Under the pieces are notes generated by a model that saw only the letters and a list, made by a program, of their open reading frames with translations, searched no databases and was not told where the DNA came from. A DNA stretch of 51,174 bases, taken from assembly GCA_012519025.1 (NCBI GenBank), contig JAAYQZ010000043.1, positions 1-51,174 on the forward strand, given 5' to 3'. Source of the stretch: Bacillota bacterium (GTDB lineage Bacteria > Bacillota > Limnochordia > DTU087). A program made the translations under genes and the position numbers. Positions 1-7,615 of this stretch are shown piece by piece (position 1 is the stretch's first letter; every line of letters begins with the position of its first letter).

Positions 1-1
1 C

Positions 2-391
2 AAAAGAGCCGTAATACCCAAGGTCCACAAGCCTGTTTCGCTGCGGGAAAGCTTTGATCTTTACAGGGTTAAAGATGGGCAAGCATTGGGCCTTTTCCCT
101 TGGGAATCAACAGAAGATACCCATCTGCGGGATGTTTTAGCACAAATATGGAAACCGCAAAACTGCGGATGTAAGCAGGGAAAGGATCTTGCAGCTCGAC
201 ACTGCGATTTGCCCCCCAGTGAAGTTTGGATCTATATTGGGCCGGAAGGTGGTTTTAGTGCCGGTGAAGCGGCAGCCGCCCGTCAAGCCGGTTTGGTCCC
301 TGTCAGCCTGGGTCCCCGTATTCTGCGCACAGAAACCGCCGGCATTGTAGCGGCGGCATTGGTATTATACGCTAGTGGTGATTTGGGTTAA
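2..391 (+). CDS. rsmE: 16S rRNA (uracil-1498-N3) methyltransferase RsmE, C-terminal part
   Basis: RsmE methylates N3 of U1498 in 16S rRNA with S-adenosylmethionine. The gene enters from the left edge; the frame is open from base 2, so the start and the N-terminal PUA-like region lie outside. About 129 residues are visible. The SPOUT-type cofactor-binding knot is clear: IGPEGGFS near the middle, followed by SLGPRILRTETA at the C terminus, both hallmarks of the family. It sits just upstream of a phosphodiesterase and mtaB, matching the rsmE-mtaB order seen in Bacillus. The stop is followed at once by a strong AAAGGAGG site for the next gene. Confidence 0.95.
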   Translation, partial: KRAVIPKVHKPVSLRESFDLYRVKDGQALGLFPWESTEDTHLRDVLAQIWKPQNCGCKQGKDLAARHCDLPPSEVWIYIGPEGGFSAGEAAAARQAGLVPVSLGPRILRTETAGIVAAALVLYASGDLG

Positions 392-411
392 GGCAAAGGA
401 GGCAGAACACT

Positions 412-918
412 ATAACTTGTAATTATCGCATCGGGATAATCTCCGACACTCATATTCCCCACAGTGCACATCATTTGCCGGCAGAGGTTTTTACAGGTTT
501 TGCCGGCGTGGATTTGATCTTACATGCCGGTGATATCATAACGTGGGCGGTTATAGAAGAGCTTTCCACCGTGGCGCCTGTAGAAGCCGTTTACGGCAAT
601 ATGGATTTTCCTGAAGTCAGGCGTCGGCTCAAAAGACGCCGGATTGTCAAGTTGGGAAATAAGAGAATTGGGCTGATTCATGGCGATGGTGCCAGCGGCA
701 GCCCCGTCACAAGGGCAAGGCAAGCATTTAGGCAAGTGGATTGCATTGTGTTTGGCCACAGCCACAGACCTTACAACGAGATTCATGGAGGAGTTCTAAT
801 GTTCAACCCCGGTTCTCCCACTGACCGTCGCATGATGCCGATGGGCTCATTTGGTATACTTCATGTGACAAAAGATGGCATCCGTGGAGAACATCATTAT
901 TTGGAGCCTTTAAGATAA
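412..918 (+). CDS. YfcE/MJ0936-type metallophosphodiesterase, apparent ATA start
   Basis: Calcineurin-like phosphodiesterase of the small YfcE family, about 168 residues; the in vivo substrate is unknown for most members. Metal-binding motifs are in order: SDTH (residues 11-14), HAGD, GNMD, HGD and GHSH. The N-terminal SDTH motif lies upstream of the first conventional start (TTG at 475), so the protein must begin earlier. The in-frame codons between the rsmE stop and the motif contain no ATG, GTG or TTG. ATA at 412 lies 9 nt after AGGAGG (397-402), which is ideal spacing, so it is taken as the start. A sequencing error or strain-specific mutation is the alternative. Confidence 0.85.
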   Translation: MTCNYRIGIISDTHIPHSAHHLPAEVFTGFAGVDLILHAGDIITWAVIEELSTVAPVEAVYGNMDFPEVRRRLKRRRIVKLGNKRIGLIHGDGASGSPVTRARQAFRQVDCIVFGHSHRPYNEIHGGVLMFNPGSPTDRRMMPMGSFGILHVTKDGIRGEHHYLEPLR

Positions 919-947
919 AAAACCAGCCTGACTGGGAGGCATTGGGC

Positions 948-2282
948 ATGTCCGAAAAGCGAGTTGCTTTCTATACTCTGGGATGCAAACTTAATCAATA
1001 CGACACACAGTCACTTCTGGAGCTTTTTCGGAAGTGCTGTTACAATATCGTTGATTTTAGCGAAACTGCCCATGTGTACGTCATCAACACGTGTACCGTT
1101 ACAGGCAGTGGAGAACGGAAATCTCGTCAGGCAATCAGGCGTGCCGTTCGTCAAAACCCTGAAGCCGTTGTAGTCGTTACCGGTTGTTATGCTCAGACTG
1201 CCCCAGGTGATGTGGCAGGTCTTCCGGGTGTTGATCTTGTGATTGGCAACCAGGATCGAGCACAAATTGTCGAGCTTGTTGAAAAGGTTAACCAGGGTCA
1301 GCCACAAATCGAAGTAGAGAATATTTTTGGCGCCACTGAATTTGAAGAGCTGCCGATTCAGGAGTTTGACGGCCGAGCCAGGGCTACCCTCAAAATACAA
1401 GATGGCTGCAACCAGTTTTGCACTTACTGTAAAATACCTTTTGCAAGAGGCCCCAGCCGCAGCCGCAGGCTTAAGGCCATTGTTGAAGAAGCAAAACGGC
1501 TTGTAGATCGGGGTTTTGGCGAAGTAGTGTTAACTGGAATCCACTTGGGGGCCTATGGTGCAGATCTTGATCCTGCCGTGAATTTGGCGGAAGTGATCAG
1601 AGCCCTTGAAGGTATAGATGGGTTGAAAAGACTGCGACTTGGGTCTGTTGATGTCCCCGAAATTGATGAAGGACTCTGTCTTGCCATCAAAGCCTCTGAA
1701 ATTGCATGCCATCACCTGCATATACCGCTTCAAGCAGGTGATGATGAGATTTTAAAAGCCATGAGGCGCCCATATACTGCGGCAGAATTCCAAGACAAGA
1801 TTGATCTGGTGCGGCACTATCTGCCCAATATTGCCATTACTACCGATGTAATTGTAGGTTTTCCCGGGGAAACGGACCGGCAGTTTCAAAATGGTCTGGA
1901 CTTAGTTCGCAATGTCGGTTTTACCCGACTGCATGTTTTTCGCTATTCACCCCGCAGCGGCACCGCTGCAGCTAGGTTTCCCAAGCAAGTGCCGGGAGTT
2001 GTTAAGCGGCGAAGGAGCCGAGAAATGATTGCACTGGGCCATGAGCTGAGCCTGAAATTTCACAAAAGTTATATTGGACAAAAAGTCGAAGTGCTTTGGG
2101 AAGAGGTTCTACACACAGGTCGCGGTGACACCGAAAGCCAAGGTGCATTTTGGATAGGTCATACAGACACTTACGTTAAAGTGACTGCCCAAAACTATCG
2201 GGGTGAAATAGGTGATATGTCCAAAGTTGCGATTCTAAGTGCCACCCCGGAAGGAGTTTTTGGTGACGCGGTGGAAGTCTAA
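948..2282 (+). CDS. mtaB: tRNA threonylcarbamoyladenosine methylthiotransferase MtaB
   Basis: MtaB converts t6A37 to ms2t6A37 in tRNAs reading ANN codons, using radical SAM chemistry and two iron-sulfur clusters. The 444-residue protein shows the MTTase N-terminal domain (TLGCKLNQYD, then CTVT and GCYAQ with the three cluster cysteines), the radical-SAM CxxxCxxC in QDGCNQFCTYCKIPFARG, and a C-terminal TRAM region. ATG at 948 is chosen over TTG at 942 because GGGAGG at 934-939 is 8 nt from the ATG and only 2 nt from the TTG. It is placed between the phosphodiesterase and hinT in the same orientation. Confidence 0.95.
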   Translation: MSEKRVAFYTLGCKLNQYDTQSLLELFRKCCYNIVDFSETAHVYVINTCTVTGSGERKSRQAIRRAVRQNPEAVVVVTGCYAQTAPGDVAGLPGVDLVIGNQDRAQIVELVEKVNQGQPQIEVENIFGATEFEELPIQEFDGRARATLKIQDGCNQFCTYCKIPFARGPSRSRRLKAIVEEAKRLVDRGFGEVVLTGIHLGAYGADLDPAVNLAEVIRALEGIDGLKRLRLGSVDVPEIDEGLCLAIKASEIACHHLHIPLQAGDDEILKAMRRPYTAAEFQDKIDLVRHYLPNIAITTDVIVGFPGETDRQFQNGLDLVRNVGFTRLHVFRYSPRSGTAAARFPKQVPGVVKRRRSREMIALGHELSLKFHKSYIGQKVEVLWEEVLHTGRGDTESQGAFWIGHTDTYVKVTAQNYRGEIGDMSKVAILSATPEGVFGDAVEV

Positions 2283-2315
2283 TAATGTGGGCCAAAACCT
2301 TAAGGGGGTGCCGCA

Positions 2316-2660
2316 GTGAGCGATTGTTTGTTTTGCCGGATTGTTTCTCGGGAAATTCCCAGTGATATAGTCTATGAAGATGAGCTTGTGATAGCCTTTA
2401 ACGATATTAATCCCCAGGCACCAGTCCACATGCTGGTGATTCCTAAAAAACATATTCCCACAATTGCCGACCTTGAAGATGCGGATCGAGATCTATTCGG
2501 TCATATTCATATGGTGATCAAAGACTTGGCCCGACAGGAAGGCATAGATGAAAAAGGCTACCGAGTAGTCGTGAACTGCCGGGAAAGTGCAGGTCAAAGT
2601 GTCTTCCATGTTCACTTTCACTTATTAGGCGGTCGCAGCTTGGGTTGGCCCCCGGGCTGA
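2316..2660 (+). CDS. hinT: HIT-family purine nucleoside phosphoramidase
   Basis: Histidine triad protein of the HINT branch, which hydrolyses AMP-linked phosphoramidates. The 114-residue length is typical. Visible features are the N-terminal CLFCRI, the central IPKKHI, and the histidine triad HVHFHLLGGR near the C terminus with the nucleophilic histidine. The GTG start follows an AAGGGGGTG site. It is the last gene before the rpsU promoter and belongs to the ribosome and tRNA maintenance cluster. Confidence 0.95.
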   Translation: MSDCLFCRIVSREIPSDIVYEDELVIAFNDINPQAPVHMLVIPKKHIPTIADLEDADRDLFGHIHMVIKDLARQEGIDEKGYRVVVNCRESAGQSVFHVHFHLLGGRSLGWPPG

Positions 2661-2662
2661 GG

Positions 2663-2692
2663 TTGACAGATAAGACAATAGGCAAGTATAAT
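2663..2692 (+). promoter_or_regulatory. sigma-A promoter of rpsU
   Basis: TTGACA at 2663-2668 and TATAAT at 2687-2692, 18 bp apart: consensus in both boxes. It begins just after the hinT stop and drives rpsU, leaving a leader of roughly 80 nt. Confidence 0.85.
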
Positions 2693-2779
2693 GAGAATGA
2701 TATCGTACCAACGCATCTGTAGCATTTACTCATCATCTACAGAAGCGAGTTATTGTGAGCGCGGAGGGAGGGAAAATCG

Positions 2780-2959
2780 TTGGCGCATGTCAGAATTGGC
2801 AAGGATGAATCCCTCGATAGAGCGCTGCGCCGTTTTAAGAGGCAGTGTCGTATGGCGGGTATTATGTCTGAGGCGCGTAGACGTGAGCATTACGAGAAGC
2901 CTAGCGTAAGGCGGAAGAAGAAGTCCGAGGCAGCGCGGAAAAGAAAACGCTATCGATAA
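2780..2959 (+). CDS. rpsU: 30S ribosomal protein S21
   Basis: Small basic ribosomal protein of 59 residues. Reading from TTG at 2780 gives a product with the S21 patterns [30 protein letters not shown] and an arginine/lysine-rich end. The start is set by the GGAGGGAGGG site at 2763-2772, 7 nt upstream. S21 sits on the small-subunit platform and helps base pairing with mRNA during initiation. It has its own promoter and terminator. A longer open frame on the same strand (2691-2909) is a shadow. Confidence 0.95.
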   Translation: MAHVRIGKDESLDRALRRFKRQCRMAGIMSEARRREHYEKPSVRRKKKSEAARKRKRYR

Positions 2960-2973
2960 TAATCCAGATTTAG

Positions 2974-3002
2974 CCCGTTGTCTGGCGACAACGGGTTTTT
3001 CT
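2974..3002 (+). terminator. Rho-independent terminator after rpsU
   Basis: Nine-base-pair stem (2974-2982 with 2987-2995), four-base loop, followed by TTTTTCTT. Confidence 0.9.
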
Positions 3003-3037
3003 TATAACTATAGGACAAGATTGATGGGGGGATATAT

Positions 3038-4369
3038 ATGTCCGCACAAAAGGGCAAAAAGCCGCAAAGGCACGCTCGCTTGGCGATTATAATAGCGTGG
3101 ATATGCTTGGGGCTGTTTTTACCTACAGCGGCCCAAGCAAGCAGTGTTTGGGTTGTACCAATCAAGGGTACTATTGAGTGGGGTTTGGCGGGTTTTGTCC
3201 GCAGAGCGGTCAAAGAAGCTGCTGATGGCCGAGCTGATGCACTTTTGTTTGAGATAAATACTTTCGGTGGGCGGGTGGATGCCGCCACTGAGGTACGGGA
3301 CATTATTTTCGCCTCACAAATTCCCATTATTACTTTTGTGACAGAAAGGGCATGGTCGGCCGGGGCTTTGATCGCTATGGCCGGTGAAAAGCTGATCATG
3401 GCACCAAGCGCCACAATCGGTGCTGCTGAACCCCGCCCGGCAGATGAAAAGACTATTTCGGCGGTGCGGGCGGAGTTTGAAGCCACTGCCCAAACAAGAG
3501 GCAGGGATCCGATACTTGCGGCTGCCATGGTTGATCAAGATGTGGGCATAGAAGGCGTGATTAAGGCAGGTAAGATCCTCACTTTGAGCGCAGAACAGGC
3601 CCTACAACATGGATTTGCTGATGCTGTTGCAAACAGCCGCAGTGATGCACTTGGAAAATTGGGATTTGCAGACCAAGAATTTCATATAATGCACCCAACT
3701 TTTGCGGAAAAAGTTGCTGGGTTTGTTACACAGCCCGTTGTCAGCTCACTTCTGCTGAGTTTGGGGTTTGCCGGACTGGTTTTGGAACTGTTGACACCCG
3801 GGTTTGGGATACCCGGTACAGTTGGTGTAGTCAGTCTGGTTTTGTTTTTTGGCGGCCGTTTGGTGACCGGATTGGCCGGTTGGGAAGTAGCTATGTTGTT
3901 TTTGACTGGATTTATTTTACTATTAGTTGAGGCACTTATCATCCCCGGGTTTGGGCTGGCGGGTATATTGGGTCTTGGCGGCATCTTCGGCAGTATTTTG
4001 CTGAGTTATGCCTCAACCGAAGCTGGACTGCTCAGTCTTACTGTGGCATTGGTTGTTACGATTTTGGTGGTAGTTTTGGGCTGGAAATACTTTAGACGTA
4101 GTCAGGCCTGGCAGCGGTTGGTGTTACACACGGTTGTTGAGAAGGCCCCAAACGAAGAGGCAAAAGCATTTGATTCGCCCCTGATTGGGAAAATAGGAGA
4201 TGCCTTAACACCTTTAAGGCCTGCCGGCATAGTTGATATAGAGGGTGAACGTGTTGATGCAGTCACTGAAGGCGGCTTTTTAGCAAAGGGCACTGGAATC
4301 AAAGTTGTGGAGGTCTTGGGCAATAGAGTTGTTGTGCGAGCCATTTTATCTGATGTATCGGAAGATTAG
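3038..4369 (+). CDS. nfeD: NfeD-family membrane-bound serine protease (long form)
   Basis: Long NfeD protein of 443 residues. It has a signal segment (about 15-35), a ClpP-like protease domain (about 36-230) with the catalytic serine in WSAGAL and a candidate lysine base in DEKTISAV, four to five hydrophobic helices (about 230-350), and a C-terminal OB-fold domain (about 370-443). Family members cleave stomatin/flotillin-like partners and act in membrane organisation. The next gene is floA, the usual partner, in the same orientation. ATG at 3038 follows a GGGGGG site. Confidence 0.93.
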   Translation: MSAQKGKKPQRHARLAIIIAWICLGLFLPTAAQASSVWVVPIKGTIEWGLAGFVRRAVKEAADGRADALLFEINTFGGRVDAATEVRDIIFASQIPIITFVTERAWSAGALIAMAGEKLIMAPSATIGAAEPRPADEKTISAVRAEFEATAQTRGRDPILAAAMVDQDVGIEGVIKAGKILTLSAEQALQHGFADAVANSRSDALGKLGFADQEFHIMHPTFAEKVAGFVTQPVVSSLLLSLGFAGLVLELLTPGFGIPGTVGVVSLVLFFGGRLVTGLAGWEVAMLFLTGFILLLVEALIIPGFGLAGILGLGGIFGSILLSYASTEAGLLSLTVALVVTILVVVLGWKYFRRSQAWQRLVLHTVVEKAPNEEAKAFDSPLIGKIGDALTPLRPAGIVDIEGERVDAVTEGGFLAKGTGIKVVEVLGNRVVVRAILSDVSED

Positions 4370-4374
4370 CCAAA

Positions 4375-4414
4375 AGGAGGTGAGGGGATTAACCACTGCC
4401 TGCAAATGGCAGTG
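4375..4414 (+). promoter_or_regulatory. Strong ribosome site separated from floA by a stem-loop
   Basis: AGGAGGTGA at 4375-4383 is a full anti-16S match, but the floA ATG is at 4428. Between them lies a perfect 7-bp stem (CACTGCC 4394-4400 with GGCAGTG 4408-4414, 7-nt loop). Folding the stem would bring the site to about 11 nt from an in-frame CTG at 4416. An in-frame TGA at 4413-4415 rules out any earlier start in this frame. Confidence 0.6.
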
Positions 4415-4427
4415 ACTGATCCCGAAT

Positions 4428-5438
4428 ATGATTTTAGTCAGCTGGATTCCTGTGATTCTAATTGTTGTTGGGCTGTTGATTTTGTTGAACTTTGTTCCGA
4501 TTGGGCTTTGGATCTCGGCTTTGGCAGCGGGGGTGCAAGTCAGTATTGTAACTTTGATTGGGATGCGATTGCGAAGGGTACCTCCAAGCCGCATTATTAT
4601 GCCTTTAATCAAAGCACTGAAGGCGGGTATTGATGCTACCATTGATAAACTTGAAGCACATTATTTGGCCGGCGGCAATGTAGATCGAGTTGTCGATGCC
4701 TTGATCGCTGCCCACAGAGCCGATATTTCTTTGAGTTTTGAGCGGGCGGCAGCGATTGATTTAGCCGGCAGAAATGTATTAGAAGCCGTGCAGATGAGCG
4801 TCAATCCTAAAGTTATTGAAACTCCCGAAATCGCAGCAGTGGCCAAAGACGGAATTGAATTAAAAGCTAAGGCTCGTGTCACAGTTCGGGCAAATATCGA
4901 ACGACTAGTGGGTGGAGCCGGTGAACCCACCATCATTGCCAGAGTCGGTGAGGGGATTGTTACTACTGTAGGGTCGGCGGAAAGCCATGCCGAGGTTTTG
5001 GAAAACCCGGATCGGATTTCCAACACAGTTTTATCCAAAGGCTTGGATGCCGGTACTGCTTTTGAGATTTTGTCCATCGATATTGCTGACGTTGATGTCG
5101 GTCGCAATATCGGGGCTCGACTGCAGATGGATCAAGCCGAAGCTGATAAGCACATTGCCCAGGCAAAAGCGGCGGAACGGCGTTTTGCGGCCCAAGCCAT
5201 GGAACAAGAGATGAAGGCCCGGGTGGAAGAGATGCGGGCCCGGGTAGTCGAAGCCGAGGCCGAAGTACCTTTGGCCCTTGCCGGGGCACTAAAAGAAGGG
5301 CATATGGGAGTTATGGATTATTATGCCATGCGCAATGTTTTAGCTGATACCGACATGCGTGAGGCCATTGCCGATGAAACAAAAGGCGATAAGGTGGATG
5401 GCAATGATGAAGAAAATAGAGGCCCAACGCGCAGGTAA
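4428..5438 (+). CDS. floA: Flotillin-like protein FloA
   Basis: FloA scaffolds functional membrane microdomains and influences membrane fluidity, secretion and sporulation signalling. The 336 residues contain an N-terminal membrane hairpin (about 5-50, including [15 protein letters not shown]), the SPFH/PHB domain (about 60-220) and a charged coiled-coil tail rich in A, E, K and R (about 225-300). The order nfeD-floA is the typical pair. The start is uncertain: ATG 4428 is conventional but 44 nt from the strong ribosome site, whereas CTG 4416 would fit if the intervening stem folds. Confidence 0.93.
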   Translation: MILVSWIPVILIVVGLLILLNFVPIGLWISALAAGVQVSIVTLIGMRLRRVPPSRIIMPLIKALKAGIDATIDKLEAHYLAGGNVDRVVDALIAAHRADISLSFERAAAIDLAGRNVLEAVQMSVNPKVIETPEIAAVAKDGIELKAKARVTVRANIERLVGGAGEPTIIARVGEGIVTTVGSAESHAEVLENPDRISNTVLSKGLDAGTAFEILSIDIADVDVGRNIGARLQMDQAEADKHIAQAKAAERRFAAQAMEQEMKARVEEMRARVVEAEAEVPLALAGALKEGHMGVMDYYAMRNVLADTDMREAIADETKGDKVDGNDEENRGPTRR

Positions 5439-5452
5439 GGGAGCGATCGAAC

Positions 5453-5914
5453 TTGGAAGGTATATTTGGGCTTTTGATTATGCTCTATGTTGTGGCATCT
5501 GTTGTCGAGGCCGTGATCAAACGCGTGCAAACGAGCCAGATACCGAAACCCTCGGAAACGGTCGTCTCGAATCAACAGGAAGGCTCGAAGGCTTCCCATG
5601 TTGAACCGAATGGGCAGATTGGTGACATAGGTGATAGCCCATCGATGTCTGACGTTTTTGTGTTTGATCCACACCCGGTGGAGGGCTTTGATTTAGAACC
5701 CCAGAGACCGAAAGAACAGGTGGTGCCTGCTGGGCTGTCTACAGCAAGTTTTCAAGCAGGTGCACCTAGACCGAGAGTTTCCAGAAAAGTAGAACACAAA
5801 TCCTTCAATATAGACAGTGTCTCTGCTCAAAAATGGCGTGAGGCGATAGTACTTACTGAAATACTGGGCAAACCCAGAGGTCTAGAGCCTCACCCGCTGC
5901 TTAAAAGAAGATAA
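5453..5914 (+). CDS. Small membrane-anchored protein in the yqfB position
   Basis: Protein of 153 residues that I do not recognise as a defined family. Residues 1-20 form a hydrophobic membrane anchor (EGIFGLLIMLYVVASVV) and the remainder is a proline- and serine-containing, probably disordered cytoplasmic region ending in a basic stretch. The TTG start at 5453 is preceded by AAGGGA overlapping the floA stop. Its position between floA and yqfC matches yqfB of Bacillus, but the sequence likeness is only positional. It could be a partner of FloA in the membrane. Confidence 0.6.
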   Translation: MEGIFGLLIMLYVVASVVEAVIKRVQTSQIPKPSETVVSNQQEGSKASHVEPNGQIGDIGDSPSMSDVFVFDPHPVEGFDLEPQRPKEQVVPAGLSTASFQAGAPRPRVSRKVEHKSFNIDSVSAQKWREAIVLTEILGKPRGLEPHPLLKRR

Positions 5915-5941
5915 TTGGTGGCCAACACATCATCTACTACA

Positions 5942-5989
5942 AACACAGCATACCATGGATCCGAAAGGATGTGGATGGTATGCTGTGTT
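5942..5989. repeat. Perfect 15-bp inverted repeat, weak terminator or operator
   Basis: AACACAGCATACCAT (5942-5956) is exactly complementary to 5975-5989 with an 18-bp spacer. The right arm is followed by GTTTG rather than a clear T run, so it may act as a weak terminator, mRNA barrier or protein site between the floA transcript and the sporulation genes. Confidence 0.6.
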
Positions 5990-5997
5990 GTTTGACC

Positions 5998-6028
5998 GTA
6001 ATTAAACCCTACCTAAAGGCATAGACAT
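5998..6028 (+). promoter_or_regulatory. Possible sigma-E-type promoter of yqfCD
   Basis: GTAATTAA (5998-6005), 14 bp, then CATAGACAT (6020-6028) resembles the mother-cell sigma-E pattern (GTMATA-like box, about 14 bp, CATAnnnT). The match is partial. It is supported by context: yqfC and yqfD are sigma-E genes in Bacillus. Confidence 0.35.
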
Positions 6029-6057
6029 ATATGAGCGATGCCTAGGGGGGGAGTACT

Positions 6058-6348
6058 ATGATCAAAGAGACGAAACACCGTTTATTGCAGGGACTTACCC
6101 ATACGCTGGATCTGCCGGCAGAGGTTATGCTCGATCTGCCGCGGACTACACTTACCGGCAGCAGCAAGATCCTAATTGAAAACCATAAAGGTATTTTGAG
6201 CTATCAGCCTGAGCATATTCGGGTACTCACCGCACAAGGTGAAACGGTTGTTCGAGGCAAACGCCTAAAAATTGAGTCGCTTTTTGCCACAGACGTTGTT
6301 ATCACCGGTGTTATTCACGGTATCGAACTGGTGGGTCTAGGGGTGTGA
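6058..6348 (+). CDS. yqfC: Sporulation protein YqfC (YabP family)
   Basis: Small sporulation protein of 96 residues in the YabP/YqfC family, beta-rich, with the family pattern LDLPAEVMLDLPRTTLTGSSK and a later IENHKGIL stretch. Expressed in the mother cell in Bacillus; exact role unknown. ATG at 6058 follows a GGGGGGGAG site. It directly precedes yqfD (6-nt gap), the conserved pair. A hairpin and a candidate sigma-E promoter lie upstream. Confidence 0.9.
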   Translation: MIKETKHRLLQGLTHTLDLPAEVMLDLPRTTLTGSSKILIENHKGILSYQPEHIRVLTAQGETVVRGKRLKIESLFATDVVITGVIHGIELVGLGV

Positions 6349-6354
6349 TCGATT

Positions 6355-7614
6355 GTGCTGGCTCGCAGGCTGTGGTCATATTGTAAGGGCTATGTTATAA
6401 TCAAGGTCAAAGGGGAAGCTGTTGAGGAGTTTTTAAACTCGTTATCCCGCCGGGGAATTCATTTGTGGGAAGTGAACCGGCTCAGTAGAAACTTTTTGAT
6501 TTGCAAAGCCAATATGGACCAACTCCCGGGGCTTTCAGAAGCGGCTTCGTTATTTCCCATTCACGTCGAGATTCGCCACCGGGTGGGTTTGCCATCTATC
6601 GGGAAAAGGCTTTGGCAGCGTTCAACACTTATTTTCGGGGCTGTTGCAAGCCTCGTATGTATATATATGCTTTCATCAATTATTTGGGTTATACAGATCC
6701 GCGGTGTTGATCCTGTAGAACAGGCTTTAATTAAAGAAATCCTGAAAACCAACGGCATTGAAGCGGGGGTCCCCAGATCCAGCATTAGGCCCCGTGAACT
6801 GGAAACACAGCTCATGATGGAACTACCTCAACTGGCGTGGGTCGGCGTTGGAGCCCGGGGCATACTGCTGGCAGTGGAAGCAGCCTGCAAAACAGAAATA
6901 GCCCAAGATGAGAAAACACCGGGAGATATCGTCGCTGGCAAAGGTGCGTTAGTCACTCAAATCATCCCCTTTGTAGGGCAAGCGGTAGTAACAGAAGGTG
7001 AGACAGTTGTGCCGGGGCAAGTGTTGATAGACGGCAGTTTAGCTGCCGAAGATATGTCACAGCACAGCGAGATTATCCCCTATTCCGGTGAAGAGCCCCA
7101 CTATCTTCGGGCAAGCGGCGTAGTCAAGGGGCGGGTTTGGTACAGTGGGTTCGGGGAAGCCGGAGTTGTTACCTATAATCGATATCGGACCGGAGAAACC
7201 TATAAAGGGTATCATGTGGCAGTCGGCCCGTGGAACTGGGTTTGGGGAGTCTCCCGTTCGCCTTTTCCCTTATTTGAGGAAAGCAGGGTAACCAAACCTT
7301 TTTACTGGAAACGCTTAGATATCAGGCTGCCGGTGCGTATGGATATAATTGAATTCCATGAGCTTATCGAGGAGAAAATTGAGATTGATCTCGAATCTGC
7401 TAAGGAAACTGCCCTGTTGAATGCCTGGCGTGACATTGAATCAAGGTTGGGCCCCCGGACAGAGATATTGTCCCAAGAAACTGAAGTATTCACTGAGGAA
7501 CAGGGCGGAAACGTGCTCATTCGGGCCAAACGGGTTGTAGAAGTACATGAGGACATTGGGGTCTTTAGACCATTACAAGCCCAAACTCGTGTGGGAAGGG
7601 AGGAAAACGACTGA
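6355..7614 (+). CDS. yqfD: Sporulation protein YqfD
   Basis: 419-residue YqfD family protein. The N-terminal cytoplasmic part (about 1-85) is followed by one membrane segment (about 95-115) and a large extracytoplasmic region with paired PG..V..G.L short beta motifs (about 195-235). In Bacillus it is made in the mother cell under sigma-E and is needed for sporulation through an unknown mechanism. GTG at 6355 is used with a weak GGGGTG site overlapping the end of yqfC, so translational coupling is likely. Confidence 0.92.
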   Translation: MLARRLWSYCKGYVIIKVKGEAVEEFLNSLSRRGIHLWEVNRLSRNFLICKANMDQLPGLSEAASLFPIHVEIRHRVGLPSIGKRLWQRSTLIFGAVASLVCIYMLSSIIWVIQIRGVDPVEQALIKEILKTNGIEAGVPRSSIRPRELETQLMMELPQLAWVGVGARGILLAVEAACKTEIAQDEKTPGDIVAGKGALVTQIIPFVGQAVVTEGETVVPGQVLIDGSLAAEDMSQHSEIIPYSGEEPHYLRASGVVKGRVWYSGFGEAGVVTYNRYRTGETYKGYHVAVGPWNWVWGVSRSPFPLFEESRVTKPFYWKRLDIRLPVRMDIIEFHELIEEKIEIDLESAKETALLNAWRDIESRLGPRTEILSQETEVFTEEQGGNVLIRAKRVVEVHEDIGVFRPLQAQTRVGREEND

Positions 7615-7615
7615 T

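Noticed and set aside
2691-2909. 72-residue open frame overlapping rpsU on the same strand
   Set aside because: It is out of frame with S21, has no ribosome site, and the S21 frame matches a known protein.
4406-4633. 75-residue frame starting in the loop of the hairpin before floA
   Set aside because: Out of frame with FloA; ATG 4406 sits in the stem-loop, the product matches nothing, and the FloA frame is clear.
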